From contig PABG01000041.1 in NCBI GenBank assembly GCA_002699185.1, forward strand, positions 1 to 49,379: a DNA stretch of 49,379 nucleotides, read 5' to 3'. This stretch comes from Gammaproteobacteria bacterium (GTDB lineage: Bacteria > Pseudomonadota > Gammaproteobacteria > Thiohalobacterales > Thiohalobacteraceae). Position 1 is the stretch's first letter. Every line of letters starts with the position of its first letter. The translations under genes were made by a program, and so were the position numbers. The notes under the pieces were generated by a model. It was not told the DNA's origin and made no database searches. It was given only the letters and a program-made list of their open reading frames with translations. Shown here piece after piece: positions 20,901 to 30,965 of this stretch.

Positions 20901-21677
20901 CTACCGGTCGAAATAGCCGAACACGTCCTTCAGGATCTCCGTGGTCCGAGCCACCGGCTGTTCGCGGATGCGCTTCTCCTCCTCCGCCAGCTTCAGGAAC
21001 AGGCCGTCCAGGGTCCGGTTGGTGACATAGGCATCCAGGTCGAGGCTATCCTCGGCGACGAACGATTCCAGAAAGCCGGCGCGGGAGACGAACTGCTTGT
21101 AGCGCGCGGTCACCCCGACCCGATCCATGTTCTCGCTCACGATCGGACGGATCACCTCGGCCAGCTGCGCCGATGAATGCTCCTGGAAATAGCGGGTCGC
21201 GGCATCGTCCCCGCCCTGGACGATGCCCCGCGCATCGCTGACCGACATGCCCTTGATGGTATCGATCAGGATGTCGGTCGTCTGCGGGACGGACTGTTCC
21301 GCGGCACGGTTCATCGATTCGATGAAGGCATCCGCATAGCGGTCCTGCCCCAGCCGGCGCAGCAGCGACTCGGCCGTCTGCAGTTCCTGCGGCAGCGGAA
21401 TGCGCACCGCCTGATCCTGCAGAAAGCCGCCCTGCCGGCCGAGCGTGTCCACGGCCCGCCGGACCCCGACCTGCAGCGCATCCAGCACGGCCCGGGTCAT
21501 GGCCGCGGCGTCCGGCGCCCCCGCGGCGGATTCCGCGGCCGTTTCCGTCTCCACCTCCTGCTCGCCGCCGCCCAGCACCCCCTTCAGCATGTCCTGCCAG
21601 CCGGCCTGCGCCGGTGTAATGAGCAGGGCCGCGGCCATGACAACGGCGAGACGGTGGCGCAGCAATGATCGATTCAT
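20901..21677 (-). CDS. DUF4197 domain-containing protein
   Basis: Signal peptide; LLRRLGQDRYADAFIESMNRAAEQSVPQ...GGDDAATRYFQEHSSAQL...FVTNRTLDGLFLKLAEEEKRIREQPVARTTEILKDVFG style. Confidence 0.83.
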   Translation of the reverse strand: MNRSLLRHRLAVVMAAALLITPAQAGWQDMLKGVLGGGEQEVETETAAESAAGAPDAAAMTRAVLDALQVGVRRAVDTLGRQGGFLQDQAVRIPLPQELQTAESLLRRLGQDRYADAFIESMNRAAEQSVPQTTDILIDTIKGMSVSDARGIVQGGDDAATRYFQEHSSAQLAEVIRPIVSENMDRVGVTARYKQFVSRAGFLESFVAEDSLDLDAYVTNRTLDGLFLKLAEEEKRIREQPVARTTEILKDVFGYFDR

Positions 21678-21868
21678 CTCACTTCCCTCCCGGTCGGAAC
21701 GATCTGAAAACCCCGAGTATAGTTCGCAGGCCGGGATAAGCGCAGCGTTCCCGGCAAGCCCGATTGATGCCGGAAACAGGCCTTGCGGCCCTTATTCCGG
21801 CCTACGGGAGCAGACGGAGCCCAACCCGCCTTAACGCCGGCACGGACGCTTGCTGTATAATCCCCGCC

Positions 21869-22363
21869 ATGACTGAACTTCCCTTCTGGCAACGCAAGCC
21901 CCTGGACGAAATGACCCGCGCGGAATGGGAATCCCTCTGCGACGGCTGCGGCCTGTGCTGCCTGATCAAGTTCGAGGACATCGACACCGGCGAGTTGATC
22001 TACTCCAACATCGTCTGCCGTCACTTCGACGACCAGACCTCGCTGTGCCAGTGCTATGAAACACGCTCGCAGAAGGTGCCGGACTGCTGGACCCTCACCC
22101 CGGAGAACATCCACGAACTGACCTGGCTGCCCGAGACCTGCGCCTACCGCCTGCTGCGTGACGGCGAGGACCTGGCCTGGTGGCACCCGCTGGTCTCGGG
22201 CGACCCGAATACCGTGCACGAGGCCGGCATCGGCATCCGTCACAACTGCATCAGCGAAGAGCATGTGCATGTCGACGACTGGCAGACCTTCTTCGACGAG
22301 ATGACCGCCGAGGAAGAAGAAGACACGCCGGATCAGCCGGACGCCTCGAACAGCCGCGAATGA
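21869..22363 (+). CDS. ycgN: YcgN family cysteine-cluster protein (UPF0260)
   Basis: FWQRKPLDEMTRAEWESLCDGCGLCCLIKFED...CRHFDDQTSLCQCYETR. Confidence 0.92.
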   Translation: MTELPFWQRKPLDEMTRAEWESLCDGCGLCCLIKFEDIDTGELIYSNIVCRHFDDQTSLCQCYETRSQKVPDCWTLTPENIHELTWLPETCAYRLLRDGEDLAWWHPLVSGDPNTVHEAGIGIRHNCISEEHVHVDDWQTFFDEMTAEEEEDTPDQPDASNSRE

Positions 22364-23112
22364 GCGAGGAGCGGGACAGCCTGTTCGCCGGCGAACACTC
22401 CATGATCGTCGACTTCGCCTTCGACGAGCGCGTGGCCGCCGTCTTCCCCGACATGATCCGCCGCTCGGTGCCGGGCTACAGCGAGATCGTCACCCTGACC
22501 GGGCTGTTCGGGCAGCGCTACGCCACGCCCGGCTCCAGCATCTACGATCTCGGCTGCTCCCTGGGGGCCACCACCCTGGCCCTGCGCCGGCAGATCCCGC
22601 ATGCCGACTGCCGCATCATCAGCGTGGACAACGCCGAGGCCATGACCGCACAGTGCCGCGAGCATGTGGAGGCCGATCCCGGCACGATCCCGGTGGAGGT
22701 GCGCTGCGCCGACATCCGCGAGGTCCCGATCGAGGACGCCTCACTGGTGGTGTTGAATTTCACCCTGCAGTTCCTGCCGCCGGACGAGCGCCTGCCGCTG
22801 CTGGAGCGCATTCACGCCGGACTGCGCGACGATGGCGTGCTGGTGGTGTCGGAGAAGCTCGACTTCGCCAACGATCTCAGCCAGACCTTTCACACCGACC
22901 TGCACCTGGCCTTCAAGCGCGCCAACGGCTACTCGGACCTGGAGATCAGCCGCAAGCGCAGCGCGCTGGAGCGGGTACTGGTCCCCGACACCCTGGAACA
23001 GCACCGCGAACGGCTGCAGTGGGCGGGCTTTCGCTGGATCGAGCCCTGGTTCCAGTGCTTCAATTTCGCTTCGCTGGTGGCCTTCAAGCGGCGGCCGGAT
23101 CTGCCTGAATGA
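22360..23112 (+). CDS. cmoA: carboxy-S-adenosyl-L-methionine synthase
   Basis: DFAFDERVAAVFPDMIRRSVPGYSEIVTLTGLFGQRYATPGSSIYDLGCSLGATTLALR; ATGA overlap with ycgN. Confidence 0.95.
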   Translation: MSEERDSLFAGEHSMIVDFAFDERVAAVFPDMIRRSVPGYSEIVTLTGLFGQRYATPGSSIYDLGCSLGATTLALRRQIPHADCRIISVDNAEAMTAQCREHVEADPGTIPVEVRCADIREVPIEDASLVVLNFTLQFLPPDERLPLLERIHAGLRDDGVLVVSEKLDFANDLSQTFHTDLHLAFKRANGYSDLEISRKRSALERVLVPDTLEQHRERLQWAGFRWIEPWFQCFNFASLVAFKRRPDLPE

Positions 23113-23116
23113 ATCA

Positions 23117-23312
23117 ATGGCCACGGAAAACACGGAAAGCACGGACATTTCATTATTGTGCCCCTCTCCCCTTCGGGGGAGAGGGGTTGGGGTGAGGGGC
23201 CAAGGTGAAATCGCATTGCCTGTTTTCATCTACCCCCTCTCCCTGGCCCTCTCCCCCGAAGGGGGAGAGGGGAAAATAAAATGTCCGTGCTTTCCGTGTT
23301 TTCCGTGGCCAT
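23117..23312. repeat. Family E inverted repeat (perfect 34-bp arms) with nested family D purine/pyrimidine repeat pair
   Basis: atggccacggaaaacacggaaagcacggacattt at 23117-23150 and its reverse complement at 23279-23312; inner cccctctccccttcgggggagagggg (23161-) and ccctctcccccgaagggggagagggg (to 23272). Confidence 0.9.
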
Positions 23313-24303
23313 GAATTCAAAACCCTTCACCCTCGACCTCACCCCCCTGAACACCGCCCTGCAGGACACCCCACTGGCCGCCTGGGCCGAAGCCCTGCCG
23401 GTCACGCTGGCAGCGAAGCTGGACCCCGACAGCCACGGCGACCTGCCGGCCTGGCAGGCCGCACTCGCCGCCCTGCCCGACATCCGCGCCCGGGATGTCG
23501 ATCTGAACGCCCCCACCATCCGCATCGGCGCGGCGGACGAAATCGACGCCGCTACCCGGGATCGCATCGAGACTGCACTGCGCCAACTGCATCCCTGGCG
23601 CAAGGGGCCGTTCGACATCTTCGGCATTCATATCGACACCGAATGGCGCTCGGACTGGAAGTGGGACCGCATCGCGCCGCATCTCGCGCCGCTGGCGGGA
23701 CGGCGGGTCCTGGACGTGGGCAGCGGCAACGGCTACTTCGCCCTGCGCATGGCCGGGGCGGGTGCCGCCCTGGTGGTGGCCATCGATCCCATGCGCCTGT
23801 TCCTGATGCAGTTCGAGGCGCTGCGCCGGTTCCACGATACGGGCCGGGCCTGCGTGCTGCCGCTCGGCATCGAGGACTTCCCCGAGCGCAGTGAATGTTT
23901 CGATACGGTCTTCTCCATGGGCGTGCTCTATCATCGCCGCTCGCCGCTGGATCACCTGATCCAGCTGCGCGAGGCCCTGCGCCCCGGCGGCGAACTGGTG
24001 CTGGAGACCCTGGTCATCCCCGGCAATGCCGGGCGGGTGCTGGTCCCGGACGGGCGCTATGCGCGCATGCGCAATGTCTGGTTCATCCCCACGGTGGCGG
24101 AACTGGAGCGCTGGCTGGCCCGCTGCGGCCTGCGCGACATCCGCTGCGTCGACGAGGGGCCCACCACACCGGAGGAGCAGCGCAGCACCGACTGGATGCG
24201 CTTCGAGTCGCTGGCCCAGTCCCTGGACCCGGCCGACCCGACCCGCACCGTCGAGGGCCACCCCGCCCCGCGCCGGGCGGTGCTCCTCGCCCGGCGCGGG
24301 TGA
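23281..24303 (+). CDS. cmoB: tRNA U34 carboxymethyltransferase (start 23281 or 23311)
   Basis: WRKGPFDIFGIHIDTEWRSDWKWDRIAPHLAPLAGRRVLDVGSGNGYFALRM; start ambiguity because the 5' end lies in a repeat. Confidence 0.94.
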   Translation: MSVLSVFSVAMNSKPFTLDLTPLNTALQDTPLAAWAEALPVTLAAKLDPDSHGDLPAWQAALAALPDIRARDVDLNAPTIRIGAADEIDAATRDRIETALRQLHPWRKGPFDIFGIHIDTEWRSDWKWDRIAPHLAPLAGRRVLDVGSGNGYFALRMAGAGAALVVAIDPMRLFLMQFEALRRFHDTGRACVLPLGIEDFPERSECFDTVFSMGVLYHRRSPLDHLIQLREALRPGGELVLETLVIPGNAGRVLVPDGRYARMRNVWFIPTVAELERWLARCGLRDIRCVDEGPTTPEEQRSTDWMRFESLAQSLDPADPTRTVEGHPAPRRAVLLARRG

Positions 24304-24316
24304 CGTAGTGAAAATA

Positions 24317-24439
24317 GCCACGGAAAACACGGAAAGCACGGACATTTGATGATCATTGCCCGGCGCATCGCGCCAAGGCAATGGAATGATATTTTTGGCA
24401 TTTGATTTTTTCCGTGCTTTCCGTGTTTTCCGTGGCCAT
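24317..24439. repeat. Family E inverted repeat, second copy, with a different inner hairpin
   Basis: gccacggaaaacacggaaagcacggacattt ... tccgtgctttccgtgttttccgtggccat. Confidence 0.9.
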
Positions 24440-24494
24440 ATTTTGATGCCGCCACCATGACCCACGCCCGCGTTTGTGGGACAATTCGCCCCGC

Positions 24495-27400
24495 ATGAAC
24501 CGGAACACCGCCCCGGCGCCGGCGCCGGACAAACCGTTCGACCCCCGTCATCCGCCCCTGCCGGAGGCCGGCGCGTGCCTGCGCTGGAGCCGGCTGTTCG
24601 GCGACAGCCTGGCGCTGGCGGTGACCGCCGCCGCCCGGGAGTACGCCGGGCCGGTCGTGCTGGTCACCCCGGACATGCCGCAACTCGAGCAGCTGCAGGC
24701 GCAGCTGACCTGGTTCAGTGACGGCGCGCTGGAACTGCTCAGCTTCCCGGACTGGGAGACCCTGCCCTACGACGCCTTCTCCCCACACCAGGACATCATC
24801 TCCCAGCGCATCGAGACCCTGTACCGGCTGCCGGAGTTCCGCCGGGGCGTGCTGATCCTGCCGGTCTCCACCCTGATGCAGCGGGTCGCGCCGCTGAGCT
24901 ACATCCAGGGCCGCGGCCTGTCGGTGAAGGTCGGCGAACGGCTGGACGTCGATGCCATGCGCAGCCGCTTCGAACAGGCCGGCTACACCTGCGTGGCCCA
25001 GGTCATGGAACACGGCGAGTTCGCGGTGCGCGGCTCGCTGCTGGACATCTACCCCATGGGCAGCGAGCTGCCCTACCGGCTGGATCTGTTCGACGACGAG
25101 GTCGAGAGCATCCGCACCTTCGACCCGGACAGCCAGCGCTCCATCGAGAAGGTCGAGTCCATCCATCTGCTGCCGGCGCGCGAGTTCCCCTTCGACCCCG
25201 ACGCCATCAGCCGCTTCCGTCAGGCCTGGCGGGCGCGCTTCGAGGGCGATCCGCAGCGCAGTGCCGTCTACCGCGACGTCAGCCAGGGCATCAGCCCCAA
25301 CGGCATCGAGTACTATCTGCCGCTGTTCTTCGAGCAGACTGCCAGCCTGCCGGACTACCTGCCTGACGACTGCCTGTTCCTGCAGCTGCCCGGCTGCGAC
25401 GCCGCCGCGCAGGACTTCTGGCAGCAACTCGAGGCCCGGCACGACCAGTACCGCCACGACCTCGAACGCCCGGTGCTGGAGCCGGACCAACTCTATCTGG
25501 GGCTGGATGAGCTCGAGCGGCACCTGGCCGCCAGCCGCCGGGTGGAGGTCCTGCGTTTCGACGAAGGCGAAACGCAGGCGGTCAACTTCGCCACCTGCGG
25601 CCTGCCCGATGTCTCGCTCAAGCCGCGCGCGGCGCAGCCGGCCGAACAGCTCACGCGTTTTCTCGATCAGCATCCGGGCCGGGTGCTGATCACCGCCGAG
25701 TCCGCCGGCCGCCGCGAGCATCTGCTCGACAGCCTGCGCGACAACGGCCTGCGCCCGCAGGCGGTCGAGGGCTGGCAGGCCTTTCTCGACGGCGACATCG
25801 AACTGGGCATCGGCGTGGCCCCGCTGGAACAGGGCCTGCGACTGGAGGACGGCGCGCTCGCCCTGCTCACCGAGACCCAGCTGCTGGGCCGGCGTGCCAG
25901 CCAGGTCAGCCGGCGCAAGCCGGCGCGCGACCCCGAGGCCATCATCCGGGATCTTACCGATCTGGCCATCGGCGCCCCGGTGGTGCATGAGGAGTTGGGC
26001 GTGGGCCGCTACCTCGGCCTGCAGAAGCTCACCGCCGGCGGCCTGGAAAACGAATTCCTCACCCTGGAGTACGCCGGCGGCGACAAGCTCTATGTGCCGG
26101 TCAACTCGCTGCACCTGATCAGCCGCTACACCGGCAGCTCGCCCGAGGCCGCCCCCCTGCACAAGCTGGGTACCGACCAGTGGGCGAAGGCCAGGCGCAA
26201 GGCCGCCGAGAAGGCCCGCGACGTGGCCGCCGAACTGCTCGACATCTATGCCCGCCGCGCCGCCCGCCAGGGCCACAGTTTCGACATTCACAGCGACGAG
26301 TACCGCCAGTTCGCCGCCGCCTTCCCGTTCGAGGAGACCCCGGACCAGGAGCAGGCCATCGAGGCGGTGCTGGCCGACATGGCCGCACCGCAGCCGATGG
26401 ACCGGGTGGTGTGCGGCGACGTCGGCTTCGGCAAGACCGAGGTCGCCATGCGCGCCGCCTTCGTCGCCGCCACCAGCGGCCGGCAGGTCGCCCTGCTGGT
26501 GCCCACCACCCTGCTGGCGCAGCAGCACTACGAGAACTTCCGCGACCGCATGGCCGACTGGCCCATCCGCATCGAGGCGCTGTCGCGCTTCCGCTCCGGC
26601 AAGCAGCAGGAGGCGATCCTGCAGCAACTCAGTGACGGCAAGGTCGATATCGTCATCGGCACCCACAAGCTGCTGCAGGAGAATGTGAAGTTCAAGCAAC
26701 TCGGGCTGGTGATCGTGGACGAGGAACACCGTTTCGGCGTGCGCCAGAAGGAACGCCTCAAGGCGCTGCGCGCCGAGGTGGACATGCTGACCCTGACCGC
26801 CACACCGATCCCGCGCACCCTGAACATGTCCCTGGCGGGACTGCGCGATCTGTCCATCATCGCCACTCCACCGGCCCAGCGCCTGGCGGTGAAGACCTTC
26901 GTCGGCGAGTGGAACGGCCAGACCATCCGCGAGGCCTGCCTGCGCGAGATCAAGCGCGGCGGCCAGGTCTACTTCCTGCACAACCAGGTGGAGACCATCG
27001 ACAAGGTCGCGCGCGAACTGGCCGAACTGGTGCCCGAGGCCGGCATCGCCATCGGCCACGGCCAGATGCGCGAGCGCGACCTGGAACAGGTGATGCTGGA
27101 TTTCTACCACCGGCGCTTCAATCTGCTGGTGTGCACCACCATCATCGAGAGCGGCATCGACATACCCACCGCCAACACCATCATCATCAACCGCGCCGAC
27201 AAGCTCGGCCTGGCCCAGCTGCACCAGCTGCGCGGCCGGGTCGGGCGCTCGCACCATCGCGCCTACGCCTACCTGGTCACGCCGCCGGCACGGGCCATGA
27301 CCGCCGACGCGGTCAAACGCCTGGAGGCCATCGCCTCGCTGGAGGAACTGGGCGCGGGCTTCTCACTTTCCACCCACGACCTGGAGATCCGCGGCGCCGG

Positions 27401-27977
27401 CGAACTGTTGGGCGACGAGCAGAGCGGGCAGATCCAGGAGATCGGCTTCAGCCTCTACACCGAACTGCTGGAGCGCGCCGTGGCAAGCCTCAAGGCCGGG
27501 AAGGAACCGCAGCTGGAACGGCCGCTGGAGCATGGGGCGGAGATCGACCTGCGCATCCCCGCCCTGATCCCGGACGACTATGTCCCCGACGTGCATGGCC
27601 GCCTGATCCTGTACAAGCGCATCGCCAACTGCCGCACGGAAGACGAACTGCGCGAGCTGCAGGTGGAGCTGATCGACCGCTTCGGCCTGCTGCCGCCGCA
27701 GGTGAAGAACCTGTTCGCCATCACCCGGCTCAAGCTCAGGGCCCTGCCGCTGGGCATCCGCAAGATCGACGCCGGCGAGACCGCCGGCCGCTTCGAGTTC
27801 ACTGAACAGCCGCAGGTCGATGCCGCGCGCATCGTGCAGCTGGTGCAGACCGCACCTGAGAACTACCGCCTGGACGGGGTGGAGAAGCTGCGATTCAATC
27901 TGGACATGCCCGATGCCGAGACCCGGCTGGAGACCGTGGCCCGGCTGCTGGACGAGATCAGCCCCGAGGCCGCCTGA
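24495..27977 (+). CDS. mfd: transcription-repair coupling factor
   Basis: 1160-aa UvrB-homology + CarD-RID + helicase (VCGDVGFGKTEVAMRAAF, DEEHRFGV, LTATPIPRTL). Confidence 0.97.
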   Translation: MNRNTAPAPAPDKPFDPRHPPLPEAGACLRWSRLFGDSLALAVTAAAREYAGPVVLVTPDMPQLEQLQAQLTWFSDGALELLSFPDWETLPYDAFSPHQDIISQRIETLYRLPEFRRGVLILPVSTLMQRVAPLSYIQGRGLSVKVGERLDVDAMRSRFEQAGYTCVAQVMEHGEFAVRGSLLDIYPMGSELPYRLDLFDDEVESIRTFDPDSQRSIEKVESIHLLPAREFPFDPDAISRFRQAWRARFEGDPQRSAVYRDVSQGISPNGIEYYLPLFFEQTASLPDYLPDDCLFLQLPGCDAAAQDFWQQLEARHDQYRHDLERPVLEPDQLYLGLDELERHLAASRRVEVLRFDEGETQAVNFATCGLPDVSLKPRAAQPAEQLTRFLDQHPGRVLITAESAGRREHLLDSLRDNGLRPQAVEGWQAFLDGDIELGIGVAPLEQGLRLEDGALALLTETQLLGRRASQVSRRKPARDPEAIIRDLTDLAIGAPVVHEELGVGRYLGLQKLTAGGLENEFLTLEYAGGDKLYVPVNSLHLISRYTGSSPEAAPLHKLGTDQWAKARRKAAEKARDVAAELLDIYARRAARQGHSFDIHSDEYRQFAAAFPFEETPDQEQAIEAVLADMAAPQPMDRVVCGDVGFGKTEVAMRAAFVAATSGRQVALLVPTTLLAQQHYENFRDRMADWPIRIEALSRFRSGKQQEAILQQLSDGKVDIVIGTHKLLQENVKFKQLGLVIVDEEHRFGVRQKERLKALRAEVDMLTLTATPIPRTLNMSLAGLRDLSIIATPPAQRLAVKTFVGEWNGQTIREACLREIKRGGQVYFLHNQVETIDKVARELAELVPEAGIAIGHGQMRERDLEQVMLDFYHRRFNLLVCTTIIESGIDIPTANTIIINRADKLGLAQLHQLRGRVGRSHHRAYAYLVTPPARAMTADAVKRLEAIASLEELGAGFSLSTHDLEIRGAGELLGDEQSGQIQEIGFSLYTELLERAVASLKAGKEPQLERPLEHGAEIDLRIPALIPDDYVPDVHGRLILYKRIANCRTEDELRELQVELIDRFGLLPPQVKNLFAITRLKLRALPLGIRKIDAGETAGRFEFTEQPQVDAARIVQLVQTAPENYRLDGVEKLRFNLDMPDAETRLETVARLLDEISPEAA

Positions 27978-28004
27978 AAAAGGCCAACTGAATCCTGATA
28001 GTCC

Positions 28005-28090
28005 CGTCATTGCGAGCGAAGCGCGGCAATCTCGTAACGCATCAGCAAACAGTTTAGGATTGCCGCGGCGCTCCGCGCCTCGCAATGACG
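28005..28090. repeat. Family A doublet, copy A2
   Basis: cgtcattgcgagcgaagcgcggcaatctcg ... attgccgcggcgctccgcgcctcgcaatgacg. Confidence 0.88.
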
Positions 28091-28110
28091 AGTAAACCAG
28101 AGGCTTATTT

Positions 28111-28860
28111 ATGTTACTGCATCGCCTGCTCCTGGCCGCACTTGCCCTGCTGATGACCGCTGCCGCACCGGCCGCCGACCAGTACGACGTGGAAATCATC
28201 GTCTATGCCAGCCTGGAGCCGGACACCGGCGAGGAATACTGGCCGGCACTGGAATCCGGCCCCGACCTCGCCTCGGCCTGGTACTTCGACCACACCCCGG
28301 CGCTGCAGCCGCTGCCGCGCAAGGCCTACCGGCTCGACGCCATCGCCGGCGCCCTGGCACGCTCCAGACAGTATCGTCCCCTGCTCCACTTCGCCTGGCG
28401 TCAGCCGGGCTGGGAGCGCGATGCCGCCCTGCCGGTGCGCGTCAACATCCCCATCGGTGCCAACCTGCCGGTGTACCCGGAAAGCCATCCCCTGCGCGCA
28501 CCCGGCACCGTCACAGCGCCTTCCGGCCTGTCACCCGAATCCGCCCTCAGAGGAGAAATGCAGCTGCTGGAAGGCACGCTCATGGTCTACCGCTCACGCT
28601 ACCTGCACCTGGTGGCGGATCTGGTCTATCAGGAACGCCTGGGACCGTCAGCGGACAGCAGCCCGTACGCAGAGGACGGCGGCGTCGTCTACCAGCCGAT
28701 CCGGATGCAGCAGTCGCGCCGCATGCGCAGCAACGAACTGCACTACCTGGATCATCCACGGCTGGGGGTGATCGCACGGATCACACCGGTTGAGGCAGCG
28801 GAACCATCAGAAAATGCAGCAAATACCGCAGAACCCCCGGACGCCTCCCCTACAGAGTAG
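28111..28860 (+). CDS. CsiV-like periplasmic protein downstream of mfd
   Basis: Signal peptide; YDVEIIVYASLEPDTGEEYWP...; gene order mfd-csiV. Confidence 0.7.
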   Translation: MLLHRLLLAALALLMTAAAPAADQYDVEIIVYASLEPDTGEEYWPALESGPDLASAWYFDHTPALQPLPRKAYRLDAIAGALARSRQYRPLLHFAWRQPGWERDAALPVRVNIPIGANLPVYPESHPLRAPGTVTAPSGLSPESALRGEMQLLEGTLMVYRSRYLHLVADLVYQERLGPSADSSPYAEDGGVVYQPIRMQQSRRMRSNELHYLDHPRLGVIARITPVEAAEPSENAANTAEPPDASPTE

Positions 28861-28893
28861 TCCGCAGTCGACCAGAAGCGGCCTCTCATTCCC

Positions 28894-29297
28894 CGTCATT
28901 GCGAGGAGCGCAGCGACGTGGCAATCTCCTTCAGAAAAAAACTTCCTCAAAAAGATCCCGCCATTGCGGGTTTTCATTTTCAATCAACGCAACCTTCGCT
29001 TTTCTCAGCCTGGCCTTTAATTGCTTCTCTCTTTCAATGGCCAGGTCCATCGTTTGAAAAACTCAAAGCAGACCAGTCGCGTCACATTGTATTTTGCAGT
29101 AAATCCTTTGACTGCTTTGTTTTTGTGTTCCCATATGCGTTTTGACAGATTACTGGTGACGCCAATATACAGCGTGCCATTCGGCCGGTTGCACAGGATA
29201 TAAACAGCGGGTTGTTTTCCATTTCGCCATCCTTGACGATGATTGTTCAGCTGCACCTTTGGGAGATTGCCACGTCGCTGCGCTCCTCGCAATGACG
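28894..29297. mobile_element. 404-bp unit: perfect 36-bp terminal inverted repeats bracketing the GIY-YIG gene (repeat family A, copy A3)
   Basis: CGTCATTGCGAGGAGCGCAGCGACGTGGCAATCTCC at 28894-28929; exact reverse complement at 29262-29297. Confidence 0.75.
28931..29230 (-). pseudogene. GIY-YIG nuclease family gene, frameshifted
   Basis: VYILCNRPNGTLYIGVTSNLSKRIWEHKNKAVKGFTAKYNVTRLVCFEFF in ORF 29017..29292; remainder (MDLAIEREKQLKARLRKAKVALIENENPQWRDLFEEVFF*) in another frame; shift near 29053-29055; possible second shift near 29215-29218 hiding an MAKWK start. Confidence 0.85.
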
Positions 29298-29390
29298 TGA
29301 CACTTTTAACGTCCGTTAAGTGCCGTATGCTGCCCCCTTACCCTCCCCGCTGGCCCGCATTCAATAGCGAGCATCCGGTGAAATTACCCC

Positions 29391-30959
<1,569 letters not shown>

Positions 30960-30965
30960 GGGGAG

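Noticed and set aside
23226-23627. ORFs reading MATENTESTDI... around cmoB
   Set aside because: Translations of family E repeat arms; repeat artefacts.
24057-27257. 1066-aa ORF antisense to mfd
   Set aside because: Shadow ORF: lies opposite a clear mfd gene, low-complexity Gln/Gly/Val/His composition typical of the complement of GC-rich coding sequence.
28894-29297. Classical insertion sequence
   Set aside because: No DDE or Y1 transposase and no obvious target-site duplication; the only ORF is GIY-YIG, so reported as a candidate non-classical element.
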